From positions 1-64,000 of the forward strand of contig NZ_LOBC01000010.1 of NCBI RefSeq assembly GCF_001583695.1: DNA of 64,000 nt, read 5' to 3'. The notes below the pieces were generated by a model, which was not told where the DNA came from, made no database searches, and saw only the letters and a program-made list of their open reading frames with translations. Positions 1 to 8,370 of the stretch are shown in pieces (the stretch's first letter is position 1; every line of letters begins with the position of its first letter). The position numbers and the translations under genes were made by a program. This DNA comes from Bacillus wiedmannii. GTDB taxonomy: Bacteria; Bacillota; Bacilli; Bacillales; Bacillaceae_G.

Positions 1-1104
1 GTGTAGATTTTGGATTTCTTTCGTTACTTTTGAAAGTGTAAAATTTTCTCGAAAGTTATTTGTAATTTGGCTATTTGAGCTGAAATTTTTAAATAAAATA
101 AATAAACTTACTAAATAACAATCCGTTTTAAAAAGTGGATTTAGTTCGTGAAGTAAAAAATCCTCATGCTCAAAACTATAATTGCTCGTACCAGAATGAT
201 CAATTACAATATCAACTGACTGATTCTGAATAGGGATATTCAAAAAATCAGCACAGATAAAGAGAATGTTTCTTTTCGGATTTCTTCTCGCTAATACATC
301 TTTTAAAAATAAAAGTTTATTTAAATCTCGATCCACTGCAATGTATAGGCAATCTTCGGGCAGTTCTTCATAAATGTTTCTCAAAAAGAATCCAAGTCCC
401 GATCCTAAATCCAGTATTAATTTGTTATTTAAATTTAAATGTATTAGTTTCTTTTTCGCCCATTCCCCTTCCCTATGCATATTTTCCAAATAGGCATTAT
501 CAGTTTCATGAATATAATCCGAAATAGTATCTTCAAGTGACGTTTGCTCATTTACTTTAAATGATTTACCCGCAGTTATAATTCCTGAAGTAATAATATA
601 TTCTTCACCACAATTACAAATTAGCTTCCCCTCAGTAATTTGATTGTTAGTAATAATTCCATCTTGAAGAATTAGTTTTTTGCTACAATTAGAACATGTA
701 AGTAAATGAAGTACGCTTAAATCTATCCCAATAATTGAATTTGAAGTTTCATTTGTTAATAATAAATCTTGTAACACTTCCTTTAATTTATCCCGCCTCT
801 TCCCCAAAAGCTCTATTTCCTGTTCTATCTTGTCATATTTCAATTTAAATAAAGATTGGTAAAAAGTATCATTTTCGTAATTCATAGATTTCGCTAAATT
901 TTTATAAAAAAATAGTTCTTTAATTTCATTCAAGCTAAAACCTAGCTCTTTGTAATGTAATATAAGCTCTAAATCTGTTTGACAATACTCGTCAAAAAAA
1001 TTGTGACCGCCCTTTTTTTCAGGAATAATGAGGCCGAGATCCATATAATGTCTAATTGTATCAATACTTATGTTATTTACTTCTCCAAACTTTCCAATTT
1101 TCAT
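1..1104 (-). CDS. MerR-type regulator fused to a SAM-dependent methyltransferase (3' end beyond the window)
   Basis: The frame stays open from an ATG at 1104 down to base 1, so the C-terminus lies outside the window. An AGGGATG ribosome site precedes the ATG. Residues 1-70 form a MerR winged helix (IDTIRHYMDLGLI), residues 80-115 look like a coiled coil, and Cys137, Cys140, Cys163 and Cys165 suggest a small zinc ribbon. From about residue 215 there is a class I methyltransferase fold with SAM motif I LDLGSGLGF (231-239) and a following acidic VDRD. By family logic the MerR part senses a ligand and represses or activates its own promoter, while the methyltransferase could modify that ligand or an RNA. 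The substrate is unknown. Confidence 0.85.
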   Translation of the reverse strand, partial: MKIGKFGEVNNISIDTIRHYMDLGLIIPEKKGGHNFFDEYCQTDLELILHYKELGFSLNEIKELFFYKNLAKSMNYENDTFYQSLFKLKYDKIEQEIELLGKRRDKLKEVLQDLLLTNETSNSIIGIDLSVLHLLTCSNCSKKLILQDGIITNNQITEGKLICNCGEEYIITSGIITAGKSFKVNEQTSLEDTISDYIHETDNAYLENMHREGEWAKKKLIHLNLNNKLILDLGSGLGFFLRNIYEELPEDCLYIAVDRDLNKLLFLKDVLARRNPKRNILFICADFLNIPIQNQSVDIVIDHSGTSNYSFEHEDFLLHELNPLFKTDCYLVSLFILFKNFSSNSQITNNFRENFTLSKVTKEIQNLH

Positions 1105-1670
1105 AACATCCCTACCATTTGCATATATTTTTATATAGATTTCTATTTTTATCTTTAAAAATCCTTTTATCTCTCTATACAACAGAATTTAAGGTATGTA
1201 TAGGATATTTCAATGCCACATATTTTGTAAGTGTATAATACATGTAAACGGATATCGTCACCTCTCCTTTATTTAACCAGTGGAGCAGGACTACTATTCT
1301 GATGACACTTTTATTTCTATTTCTGTATGTGATGAATTACACCAACTTGCTCGAGAAAGTTAAAGATTCTCATTTCCAAATACCTAACGAAGTTATTGCT
1401 AAAAATGTTGGTTTTGTAGAACGAATCGGTAGAAACTAAGCAGAAGATTTAATTGATTTATATGTTTGGGTGAGTTAAAAAATTGCTAACACCTCTTTCA
1501 AATGCATGGAATATACAGGGATTTATAACTTAATATAGAACATAAAACAGGAGAAGTTCATCTTGTAAATAACGGGCCATACTTATGGAATTAGAATCAA
1601 ATGTTAAAGTAATTGTTTTATTAGAAAAGTTAATTGGCACTGGTAACAACAGTAAGGGGTGGATTAGAAA
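1105..1670. other. intergenic stretch with degraded coding remnants
   Basis: There is no intact gene here. On the plus strand, short coding-like segments between about 1270 and 1660 are broken by stops and frame changes. One reads YYSDDTFISISVCDELHQ near 1290, another IPNEVIAKNVGFVERIGRN near 1385-1437, and another HKTGEVHLVNNGPYLWN near 1543-1593. The last resembles the C-terminal strand pair of SMI1/KNR4 (SUKH) immunity proteins, but that is a weak guess. The sequence is best read as decayed genes next to the broken DJ-1 gene. Confidence 0.4.
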
Positions 1671-2243
1671 ATGAAAATTGCAATAGTCTGTTTTGATAAC
1701 TTTACTGATATAGATGTTTTTCTACCATGGGATTTATTAAATCGTGTACGTTTAGTTGGCGGTATTTCTGATTGGAACGTTCAACTATTAGGAACGGGAA
1801 AAACTCATATATCCATGTCTGGCTTACGTATTCCCATGACAGGAAGCATATCTGATATTCCGTCTGCTGACGCTGTAATATTTGCAAGTGGTAAGGGTGT
1901 ATAAAATTTATATAAAAATCAAGAGTATCTTAATAGCATTCATGTAGATCCTCAAAGACAATTAATAGGATCTATGTGTTCTGGTTCATTACTACTAGGA
2001 GCTAAAAAATTACTAACAGGTAAGAAAGCCACTACATATCCGTCCGTAGTAGAACAGCTTAAAGAATTTGATGTAGACGTTATTGAACAAAGTTTCGTAA
2101 ACGAAGGAAATATCTCGACTGCTGCAGGCTGTTTTGCTGCTCAAGATCTCTCAGCCTGGATTATAAGAACCCTAATCAATGAAGAAATGGTCGATACTGT
2201 TCTAGAAACTGTTCAGCCAGTAGGCAAAGGTTTATATTTTTAA
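1671..2243 (+). pseudogene. DJ-1/PfpI family protein gene interrupted by one in-frame stop
   Basis: A GGGGTGG ribosome site precedes the ATG at 1671. The reading frame is interrupted by a single TAA at 1902-1904 and then continues in the same frame to a stop at 2241-2243, giving a protein of about 190 residues if the stop were read through. The first half starts with the class I glutamine-amidotransferase-like fold (MKIAIVCFDNFTDIDVF). The second half carries the nucleophile elbow SMCSGSLLLGA with the expected cysteine. Both halves are otherwise undamaged, so the inactivation looks recent. Alternatives are a sequencing error or translation of only the 77-residue N-terminal part. Confidence 0.8.
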
Positions 2244-2344
2244 TTTCAAATCAAGTTGAGAGATTGGTTGCTCCTCAAAACGATAAAATGAGCCTTTTTG
2301 CTTGATGGCGACATAATATCCCTCCATTTTCAATTTAATTTAAT

Positions 2345-2375
2345 AAAAAACCCGCGAATCATTCACGGGTTTTTT
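2345..2375 (-). terminator. intrinsic terminator after the DegV gene
   Basis: The AAAACCCG / CGGGTTTT arms extend through GAA/TTC pairs around a 3-base loop, and T-runs lie on both sides. It starts directly after the degV stop codon and may work in both directions. Confidence 0.8.
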
Positions 2376-2376
2376 A

Positions 2377-3183
2377 TTAATAACTAATTGCTATTGTACC
2401 TTCACCTGCATGTACTGCAAATGAAATTGGTAATGGGTATAATTTGAAATCCATTTCAGGGAATGCTTGTCTAATATCTGAAATCCATTCTTCAGCTCCA
2501 TCTTTATCGTTAGCATGGAACATATGAAGTACTTTTGGTAATTCTTTTTCGAGTTCATTTTTAATGTATTCTCGACATTTTTGGATTTTGCGAACTTTCT
2601 TTTCAAGTAAAAGCTCTCCACCTTTTACTTCTAATATTAAGTTGACACTTAATAAACTTCCAAGTAAAAATTGAACTCCCTTTACACGTCCACTTGCGTA
2701 AAGGCCTTTTAAACTTTTCGGGAATACGTGGAAAGGTCTTCTTTTTTCATCTACTAATGTTTTGTGTATATCTTGTAACGTCATACCATCATTGTATAAC
2801 GATTTCGCTTTTCTAATTAGTTCATCCATTGGATAACTTGTTGTTTTACTATCCAATACCGTTAATGGGAAACCTGCCATGTCTGCAGCTAACTTCATGT
2901 TTTGATAAGTTCCACTTACTTTTCCGCTAATAGCAACTGCAAATCCCTCTTCATATTCTTCTTTGCATTTCGAAAATAACTCTACCATTTCCCCTATGTT
3001 AGGTTGTGATGTAGTGACAGTTTTACCTTCGTTTAACGCATTATAGACGCGCTCACGCACACCATCTTCACAATCTTTGTACGACACACCATCAATAATA
3101 ACTTCAATTGGGATAACAAAGTTATCTCCTTCTGTTGTAAAACTCGCAGTTGTACTATCAGTAATCCAAGCAACACGCTTCAT
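2377..3183 (-). CDS. DegV family fatty-acid-binding protein
   Basis: This 268-residue protein has the usual DegV length and layout: an N-terminal strand ending in TDST (8-11), TSQP (58-61) at the fatty-acid head-group site, and SGTYQN (90-95). DegV (FakB-type) proteins bind a fatty acid that is phosphorylated by FakA, feeding exogenous fatty acids into phospholipid synthesis. No fakA lies nearby, so the functional pairing is inferred from the family. The start is set by a GGGAGG site 7 bases upstream of the ATG. The gene is a single transcription unit closed by its own hairpin. Confidence 0.9.
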   Translation of the reverse strand: MKRVAWITDSTTASFTTEGDNFVIPIEVIIDGVSYKDCEDGVRERVYNALNEGKTVTTSQPNIGEMVELFSKCKEEYEEGFAVAISGKVSGTYQNMKLAADMAGFPLTVLDSKTTSYPMDELIRKAKSLYNDGMTLQDIHKTLVDEKRRPFHVFPKSLKGLYASGRVKGVQFLLGSLLSVNLILEVKGGELLLEKKVRKIQKCREYIKNELEKELPKVLHMFHANDKDGAEEWISDIRQAFPEMDFKLYPLPISFAVHAGEGTIAISY

Positions 3184-3335
3184 GTTGTTCCTCCCTTAAT
3201 TCAATTCCTCTTTTCTGACTTTTCTATATATTTATGTTACGAAAAGAGAATATCCCTGTAATAGTAACAGGACTTTATTGTTTTGGCTATAGTAGATGGA
3301 TATTAAATGTGAATATTTTTTGTCATTTTCACGAA

Positions 3336-3378
3336 AAAAAGAAGAAAACCGAAGTATTTGCCCGATTTTCTTCTTTTT
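3336..3378 (-). terminator. intrinsic terminator after the DUF3189 gene
   Basis: A long A/G-rich arm (AAAAAGAAGAAAA) pairs with its complement around an 11-base loop, just 3' of the DUF3189 stop. Confidence 0.75.
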
Positions 3379-3383
3379 ATACA

Positions 3384-3890
3384 TTATTTAAAGGTTTCAT
3401 TATCTAAAATTACAACATAATCATTCGTCAATCGGCCAGCTTCCTTCGTATAACTAACAAGTCTTTGTACGTTATCACAGCAAAGTTTCGCTCCCCATAC
3501 GAGTAACGGTACGCCGATGAAGTCGATGTGAAATCTTCTAGAAAACAGACCACCGAAAGTCATTGGTAAAGGTACTGTTGGTGATGTATTAGAAAAAATA
3601 ATCTTTTCATGACTTTGATAATGTTTTTGCAAAATCTCTCCTAAATGTTTCATCGCAGGTACAACGACTTTTGATGCGCCACATCCAATTGTATAAACCG
3701 GATTACCATTTTCATCTATTCCATGAAAAATGATTTTGCCCATATCTTCTGTTTTTAATTTATTAAAGTAATCTACATTCAAAATTTCTTTTTTTGTTAA
3801 CTTACGATCAGTTGGTAATTTATTTAAATGATAAGCAGCAGCGAGTGAAGTTGAATGTGTTCCACCAAAATCTGTATAAATGAATATCAT
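3384..3890 (-). CDS. DUF3189 family protein
   Basis: This 168-residue soluble protein begins MIFIYTDFGGTHSTSLAAA, the pattern of DUF3189 proteins found in spore-forming Firmicutes. The opening strand followed by GGTHST resembles a phosphate-binding loop, but no biochemical activity is established to my knowledge. Conserved-looking segments include HGIDENGNPVYTIGCG and a C-terminal LVWGAKLCC. The start is supported by AAGGGATG upstream of the ATG. It stands alone, with a terminator immediately downstream. The family assignment is good and the function is unknown. Confidence 0.8.
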   Translation of the reverse strand: MIFIYTDFGGTHSTSLAAAYHLNKLPTDRKLTKKEILNVDYFNKLKTEDMGKIIFHGIDENGNPVYTIGCGASKVVVPAMKHLGEILQKHYQSHEKIIFSNTSPTVPLPMTFGGLFSRRFHIDFIGVPLLVWGAKLCCDNVQRLVSYTKEAGRLTNDYVVILDNETFK

Positions 3891-4062
3891 ATTATCATCC
3901 CTTGTTGTAAAAGTTCAATGTTATTTAGTATTACCGTTCACAGCATTGATAAACAAAGGATGAATGTATTTACAATTTTTTTGTTAATTCATTATATATT
4001 TTTCAATTATACTATCGTCTATTTATTACGGTACATAATGTAATAGTCGTAAGCATTATTAA

Positions 4063-4100
4063 TAAAAATAAACAGACGTACTTTTGACTCGTACATCTGT
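4063..4100 (-). terminator. intrinsic terminator after the VanZ gene
   Basis: On the minus strand ACAGATGTAC pairs imperfectly with GTACGTCTGT around a 9-base loop and is followed by TTATTTTTATT. It lies about 50 bases past the vanZ-like stop. Confidence 0.65.
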
Positions 4101-4147
4101 TAGCATCTTTATTCAAAACAAACATATCTATTAACCCGTATGAACTG

Positions 4148-4801
4148 TCAATTATCAATAGATTCTACACCTTTAGAATTAGTCTTATTTAATACTTGAA
4201 TATTAAATTTACTAGCTAGCATTAAAGTGATTTTATAAATAAAATATCCTACAATAGAACCTATAACGTTAAAAATCACATCATCAATATCAGTAATACG
4301 TCCCCATCCACTAAATAAAGACTCTGTTAGTTGTAATAACTCAATACTAATTGATATAGCTAAACCTAATAAAATAGTGTTTTTAATTTTTTTGAATTTA
4401 TCCCATATAATTGGTGCTAAAAATCCTAAAGGCATTAATAATAAAATATTTCCACCTACATTTCTTACGATGAGGCCAATCATAAATAGAACATCACCAT
4501 CATAAGCAATTCCTATTTTATCAATATCTTTAATAATTGAAGCAAAGGGGATACTATTGATTGAAAGTCTTATATGCCCAAAACTAGTTGGAAAACCGAT
4601 TGGAATAGGGAATAAAGTTATTGCAACAACCATACCAATATATATTACGAATAGAAAACTAATTAGTTCTTTCCACCAATTCACACCTTTTTTACTTTTC
4701 ATTCCAATAAAAATACTTCGTACAATCAAATAACAGATAACTCCTACTATGATAAACACACTACCATTGATCATATACAAACTGTTAACACATCCTATCA
4801 T
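4148..4801 (-). CDS. VanZ-like membrane protein
   Basis: This protein of about 217 residues has four to five hydrophobic spans and the VanZ-domain signature around ITLFPIPIGFP and NVGGNILLLMPLGFLAP, followed by ELLQLTE and ITDIDDVIFNVIGS. VanZ in Enterococcus gives low-level teicoplanin resistance by an uncertain mechanism, and most Bacillus members are of unknown role. The ATG at 4801 has no good ribosome site. An in-frame TTG (codon 8) and ATG (codon 10) lie after a GATAGGA sequence, so the true start may be 20-30 bases inside. It is transcribed alone. Confidence 0.8.
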   Translation of the reverse strand: MIGCVNSLYMINGSVFIIVGVICYLIVRSIFIGMKSKKGVNWWKELISFLFVIYIGMVVAITLFPIPIGFPTSFGHIRLSINSIPFASIIKDIDKIGIAYDGDVLFMIGLIVRNVGGNILLLMPLGFLAPIIWDKFKKIKNTILLGLAISISIELLQLTESLFSGWGRITDIDDVIFNVIGSIVGYFIYKITLMLASKFNIQVLNKTNSKGVESIDN

Positions 4802-4873
4802 AGTAATATTTTATAAATCTGCAGATATAAATATAATGTTCTTAAATTCACTTGTATAGAATTATATTTCATT

Positions 4874-4910
4874 CTAGAAAACATTTATTTATAAAATAAA
4901 TGTTTTCTAG
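4874..4910 (-). terminator. perfect 17-bp inverted repeat overlapping a stop codon
   Basis: CTAGAAAACATTTATTT and its exact complement are separated by 3 bases. The repeat includes the TAG stop of the GNAT gene. It lacks a clean T-run, so it may be a transcript-end or stability hairpin rather than a textbook terminator. Confidence 0.55.
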
Positions 4911-5500
4911 TTAAAATACTTTTCAAAACAAAAACAATCGTGAACTCGTTTAAATTGTTTTCTTATCTCTTCTTTATTTTCACCTGTATAATGAGCAAAT
5001 GTTTGAACTGGATATAACTGATCAACGTTACTTTTCATTACACCTTTTATCTCGTCTGTATGATCGGAATATACATGTAAATATGAATCTACGTTTACAA
5101 ATCCGTTCTTTTCATACCATTCGTGAACCCATAAATTGTCCCTAGTCCACGCTTCCAATCGATTTAGGTTAAGTTCTTTCGCTAACTTTTCTGCCGCATT
5201 TAATAGTTGATTAGCAATCTTCATTCTACGAAAATCCGGATGAACTGCAATATGCCAAATCATGCCGCCAAGACCAGTTCCTCTTGAACAAACTGCACGT
5301 TCTTCTAATTCATATTCGATATCTATTAAACCCACAATTTGATTTTCATATACTGCTACTAATTCAATAGCAGGATTTTCATATTTTTCTTTCTCTCTAA
5401 ATACATTATCGTAATATGCTGTATCTAAAAAAGACAACACACGACAACGTACCCAACCAGCTTCATCCTCTTTTCTATACGCTCTAATTTCTATATCCAT
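4907..5500 (-). CDS. GNAT family N-acetyltransferase
   Basis: This is a 197-residue single-domain acetyltransferase. The acetyl-CoA-binding segment IAVHPDFRRMKIANQLL (84-100) matches motif A of the family, and WTRDNLWVHEWYEKNGF is the typical motif B region. The acceptor substrate cannot be predicted. Its ATG lies 4 bases after the stop of the upstream serine-hydrolase gene, so the two are almost certainly co-transcribed. The ribosome site GGAG sits rather far (12 bases) upstream, inside that gene. Confidence 0.88.
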   Translation of the reverse strand: MDIEIRAYRKEDEAGWVRCRVLSFLDTAYYDNVFREKEKYENPAIELVAVYENQIVGLIDIEYELEERAVCSRGTGLGGMIWHIAVHPDFRRMKIANQLLNAAEKLAKELNLNRLEAWTRDNLWVHEWYEKNGFVNVDSYLHVYSDHTDEIKGVMKSNVDQLYPVQTFAHYTGENKEEIRKQFKRVHDCFCFEKYFN

Positions 5501-5504
5501 ATAA

Positions 5505-6527
5505 TTAAAAAGCTCCTTCTATTTCTGTCATTAATTTTTCGGGTCCTGCTCCTTTATTTGATGGAATAACTAATGTAATTCCTACACCTGGATATACGGC
5601 TGAGCGAAAACTGACTCCTGGATCATATCCCATTACATGATATTTGAATATCTTGTTTTCTCTTGTTTCAATCCATATTCCATAGCCGTAAGACTGATTT
5701 TTATTTACTTGAATGTGCGGAGTTAAAAGTATGTTTGTATATTCTCGGCTTATGATTTCATAGTTAAATAACGCTTCCCAGAATTTCAGCATGTCTGGCG
5801 CAGTAATAAAAGCACCACCATCAGAACCACCTTTTATTGGTATAGAGTAGGCGTTTGTTCTCCAATTTTGGTTAATTTCGTCTTTTATATATCCTAGAGC
5901 TGTGTGTCTTGGTAATCTATCTAAAGAAAAATAGCCAGAATCATTCATACCAATTGGATTGAATATGTTTTTTTCTATATACTCCGTAAATTTAAGTCCT
6001 GTCTGTTCTTCGATTATTAATCCAAGTATGATAAAACCTGCATTGTTGTAATGAAACTTACTTCCAGGTGCAAACATCATATTTCTGTTTTGGAATAATG
6101 GTAAGAAGTCTTTTAAATTTTTTAATAGATACATAGGAGTTTCTTTCCAAAGATCCTCAAAGTTATCCATAATACTTTCATCAAAATAATCCGGAATACC
6201 CGAACTATGCGTCAAAAGATGATGTATTGTAATATCTTCATTAAAGTTTGGAAAGTTTATACGTAAACACTCTTTTAACTTTGTTTGAAGAGTAATTACA
6301 CCTTTTTCAACAAGTTGACAGATACCGATAGCAGTGAATATTTTACAACCGGAGGCAATTCCGAACCTTGTTTGTAGCGTATTATTTATACATTCATTGC
6401 GATTTGCGTAACCAAACGCCTCTTCATAGACTAAGCCTTTTTCTTCTTTTACTAAAATTACCCCAGAGAAATCTATATACTGATGCATTTCTTTTACAAT
6501 GCTGTCTATTTGATCTTTTGTTTTCAT
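5505..6527 (-). CDS. serine hydrolase of the beta-lactamase / class C PBP-like family
   Basis: This 340-residue protein has the serine-hydrolase motifs in order: S59-G-C-K62 (SxxK), Y160-N-N162 (YxN) and HVMGYDPG near residue 305 in place of KTG. It has no signal peptide or membrane anchor, so it is probably cytoplasmic. Relatives include DD-peptidases and esterases; the substrate here is unknown. An ATG at 6527 is preferred over an in-frame GTG at 6539, because the GAGGGTGG site is 8 bases from the ATG and abuts the GTG. It forms a two-gene unit with the GNAT gene downstream. Confidence 0.85.
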   Translation of the reverse strand: MKTKDQIDSIVKEMHQYIDFSGVILVKEEKGLVYEEAFGYANRNECINNTLQTRFGIASGCKIFTAIGICQLVEKGVITLQTKLKECLRINFPNFNEDITIHHLLTHSSGIPDYFDESIMDNFEDLWKETPMYLLKNLKDFLPLFQNRNMMFAPGSKFHYNNAGFIILGLIIEEQTGLKFTEYIEKNIFNPIGMNDSGYFSLDRLPRHTALGYIKDEINQNWRTNAYSIPIKGGSDGGAFITAPDMLKFWEALFNYEIISREYTNILLTPHIQVNKNQSYGYGIWIETRENKIFKYHVMGYDPGVSFRSAVYPGVGITLVIPSNKGAGPEKLMTEIEGAF

Positions 6528-6581
6528 TACAAAAACCACCCTCGTTTATCAATATTGTTCACCTTTCTTATATTTCCATAT

Positions 6582-6605
6582 ATAGGAGGGTAAACCCTCC
6601 TATTG
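6582..6605 (-). terminator. hairpin after the MFS gene
   Basis: ATAGGAGGG pairs with CCCTCCTAT around TTTA, 27 bases past the MFS stop. The T-run is poor. Confidence 0.5.
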
Positions 6606-6631
6606 AATACCGTAAATCAAAACCAAGATTA

Positions 6632-7870
6632 CTATTTTGAATTGATTGACTCAGAGGAATGCACTTTAGACTGTGATGGCAATAAAATAAACACACATAA
6701 TATGATAGTTATAAGCAGCATTACCAGTGAGCCTAAAATAACCACAAGTTGTATAGAAATAAATTGAGTTGCGATTCCGAACAAAATCGTAATTAAAATG
6801 GTGATGCCCGCAATCACAAGCCCATATATACTCCCAATCCGTCCCATCATATGGACAGGTATATTATTTTGATAAAAGGTATAAAATCCTGTATTTGCAT
6901 ACGCCATAGAGAAAGATAAAATAAAGAATCCGATAGCAGCTATTAAAAATTCATTTGAAAAAGCATAAATTAAATAACCGATTGCTATGAATAATGATCC
7001 TATTCTAATTAAAAATGAAGGCGCTATTTTTTTGGATAAAATTGTATTTGTTATAGCTCCTAAAATAAACCCGGCTCCAGCGATACTAACTAAAAAGCCA
7101 TATTCACTATCTGTTAACAATAAAACTTTTTTCGCAAATGACAATTCAAGTGAATCAGTTGCGGCAACTAAAACCATCATCCCTTGAAATAAGAAATACA
7201 CAAAAACGATATATAAAGATTTTTTACTGAAATTTAAAACGATGTTCCAATCTTTTTTTAGTACAGCTAAAGATAACTTATCATTTGACGTAGTAATATC
7301 GGATTTTTTATCAAGATTAGGTAACAGCAATGTAATTACTCCTGATAAGAGAAATGCTATAGCATTTATATATATAGCAAACTCCGGTGTACTTGCTATT
7401 AACAATACTCCCGCTATCGCTGGACCAATTAAAGATGCACCAGATCCTATTAAACTACGTAATGAGTTGAAACGTTGTCTTTGCTCTACTGGAACTAATT
7501 TTGTCATATATGTCATAGCAGCAGACTCATAAATCGCATTTGCCATACTAATAAAGAATACGAATACATAAACAACCCAAAGTGATGGAAGTAACGGTAA
7601 AATAGCGATAAATACCGCACGATATATATCGAGGTGAATCATTAACTTCCGTTTATTTAAACGATCAATCATACTTCCTGACCAAGCGTTTGTAAATAAA
7701 GCGGCTAATGGTTTAATTACATATAAAGTAGCAACAGCTAAAGCTGATCCCCCCATATTATAGACAAGTACATTTAGTGCTATTAAGTAAATCCATGCCC
7801 CTAAATTCGCAATACCAACTCCAGACAGTAGTAAAAATGGATATTTCCAATCTTTAAGTAAGTTTTTCAT
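6632..7870 (-). CDS. MFS efflux-type transporter under T-box control
   Basis: This 412-residue protein has about twelve hydrophobic spans. The loop NAWSGSMIDRLNKRKLM after span 2 corresponds to the conserved MFS D-R-x-x-R/K motif. Overall it resembles macrolide-efflux-like (DHA-type) carriers. It stands alone, preceded by a complete T-box leader (7906-8191), so expression should rise when a specific tRNA is uncharged. That argues for a role in amino-acid or amino-acid-derivative transport rather than general drug efflux. GGGGGCC precedes the ATG. Confidence 0.85.
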   Translation of the reverse strand: MKNLLKDWKYPFLLLSGVGIANLGAWIYLIALNVLVYNMGGSALAVATLYVIKPLAALFTNAWSGSMIDRLNKRKLMIHLDIYRAVFIAILPLLPSLWVVYVFVFFISMANAIYESAAMTYMTKLVPVEQRQRFNSLRSLIGSGASLIGPAIAGVLLIASTPEFAIYINAIAFLLSGVITLLLPNLDKKSDITTSNDKLSLAVLKKDWNIVLNFSKKSLYIVFVYFLFQGMMVLVAATDSLELSFAKKVLLLTDSEYGFLVSIAGAGFILGAITNTILSKKIAPSFLIRIGSLFIAIGYLIYAFSNEFLIAAIGFFILSFSMAYANTGFYTFYQNNIPVHMMGRIGSIYGLVIAGITILITILFGIATQFISIQLVVILGSLVMLLITIILCVFILLPSQSKVHSSESINSK

Positions 7871-7905
7871 TTTAGGCCCCCGCTTTCCAAATTGTTGTGA
7901 AACAA

Positions 7906-8191
7906 TAAAAAAATCCCACCCCCAAGACTTTTAGTCTTAGGGACGAGATTTATCATCGCGGTGCCACCCTAGTTTGTTAATATGTCGCCATATTAACCTT
8001 ATCAGGTACTGCATTCTAATTCATGCTTATACCATAGCTCTATAACGGGAGCTCCCGTCACACTATCCCCTAATAAAAGGTTCCGATGTGCTGCTCAGAG
8101 GCTTGGTTCAATAAAGAATTTTTACTCCTTTTCAGCTAAATGGAGCTCTCTGTGAAAAATTCATTTTATTTACTCTTCTCTTCACTGCATT
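7906..8191 (-). promoter_or_regulatory. T-box riboswitch leader, specifier probably CCA (proline)
   Basis: Minus-strand hallmarks are an AGTA motif (loop-E, 5' strand), an AGAGAG bulge, and a 3' specifier-loop strand GAA-CCA-A at 8103-8109. The T-box AGGGTGGCACCGCG is at 7957-7970, and a terminator hairpin followed by seven Ts is at 7907-7950. Helix AATAAA/TTTATT places GAA opposite AGTA, so the specifier is CCA at 8104-8106. The base after TGG in the T-box is C, which pairs with a tRNA whose discriminator is G. Bacillus proline tRNA is thought to have A there, so the amino-acid call is not fully consistent. Confidence 0.9.
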
Positions 8192-8299
8192 TGATTTTCC
8201 CCATATTATCACAAGTTTATTTAACTGTAAATATAAAATAATCAGATATTTACCGACATGTCACTGGTGATTATCTTATTTATTATTTTTTTAAAAAAT

Positions 8300-8315
8300 T
8301 ACGGTGCGTGAAATT
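8300..8315. repeat. 16-bp direct repeat, copy 1
   Basis: TACGGTGCGTGAAATT, identical to 10666-10681. The two copies bracket the PBP gene. Confidence 0.7.
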
Positions 8316-8327
8316 ACTTAAATCTAT

Positions 8328-8356
8328 AAAAAAAGAGCCTATTGTATATAGACCCT
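8328..8356 (-). terminator. intrinsic terminator after the PASTA-PBP gene
   Basis: On the minus strand GGGTCTAT pairs with ATAGGCTC (two G-T pairs), followed by seven Ts. It lies 15 bases past the stop codon. Confidence 0.75.
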
Positions 8357-8370
8357 TCACATTGCCCAAA

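Noticed and set aside
1543-1593. SUKH-like immunity protein fragment
   Set aside because: Too short and broken by stops; the resemblance rests on a single strand pair, so it was only noted in the intergenic entry.
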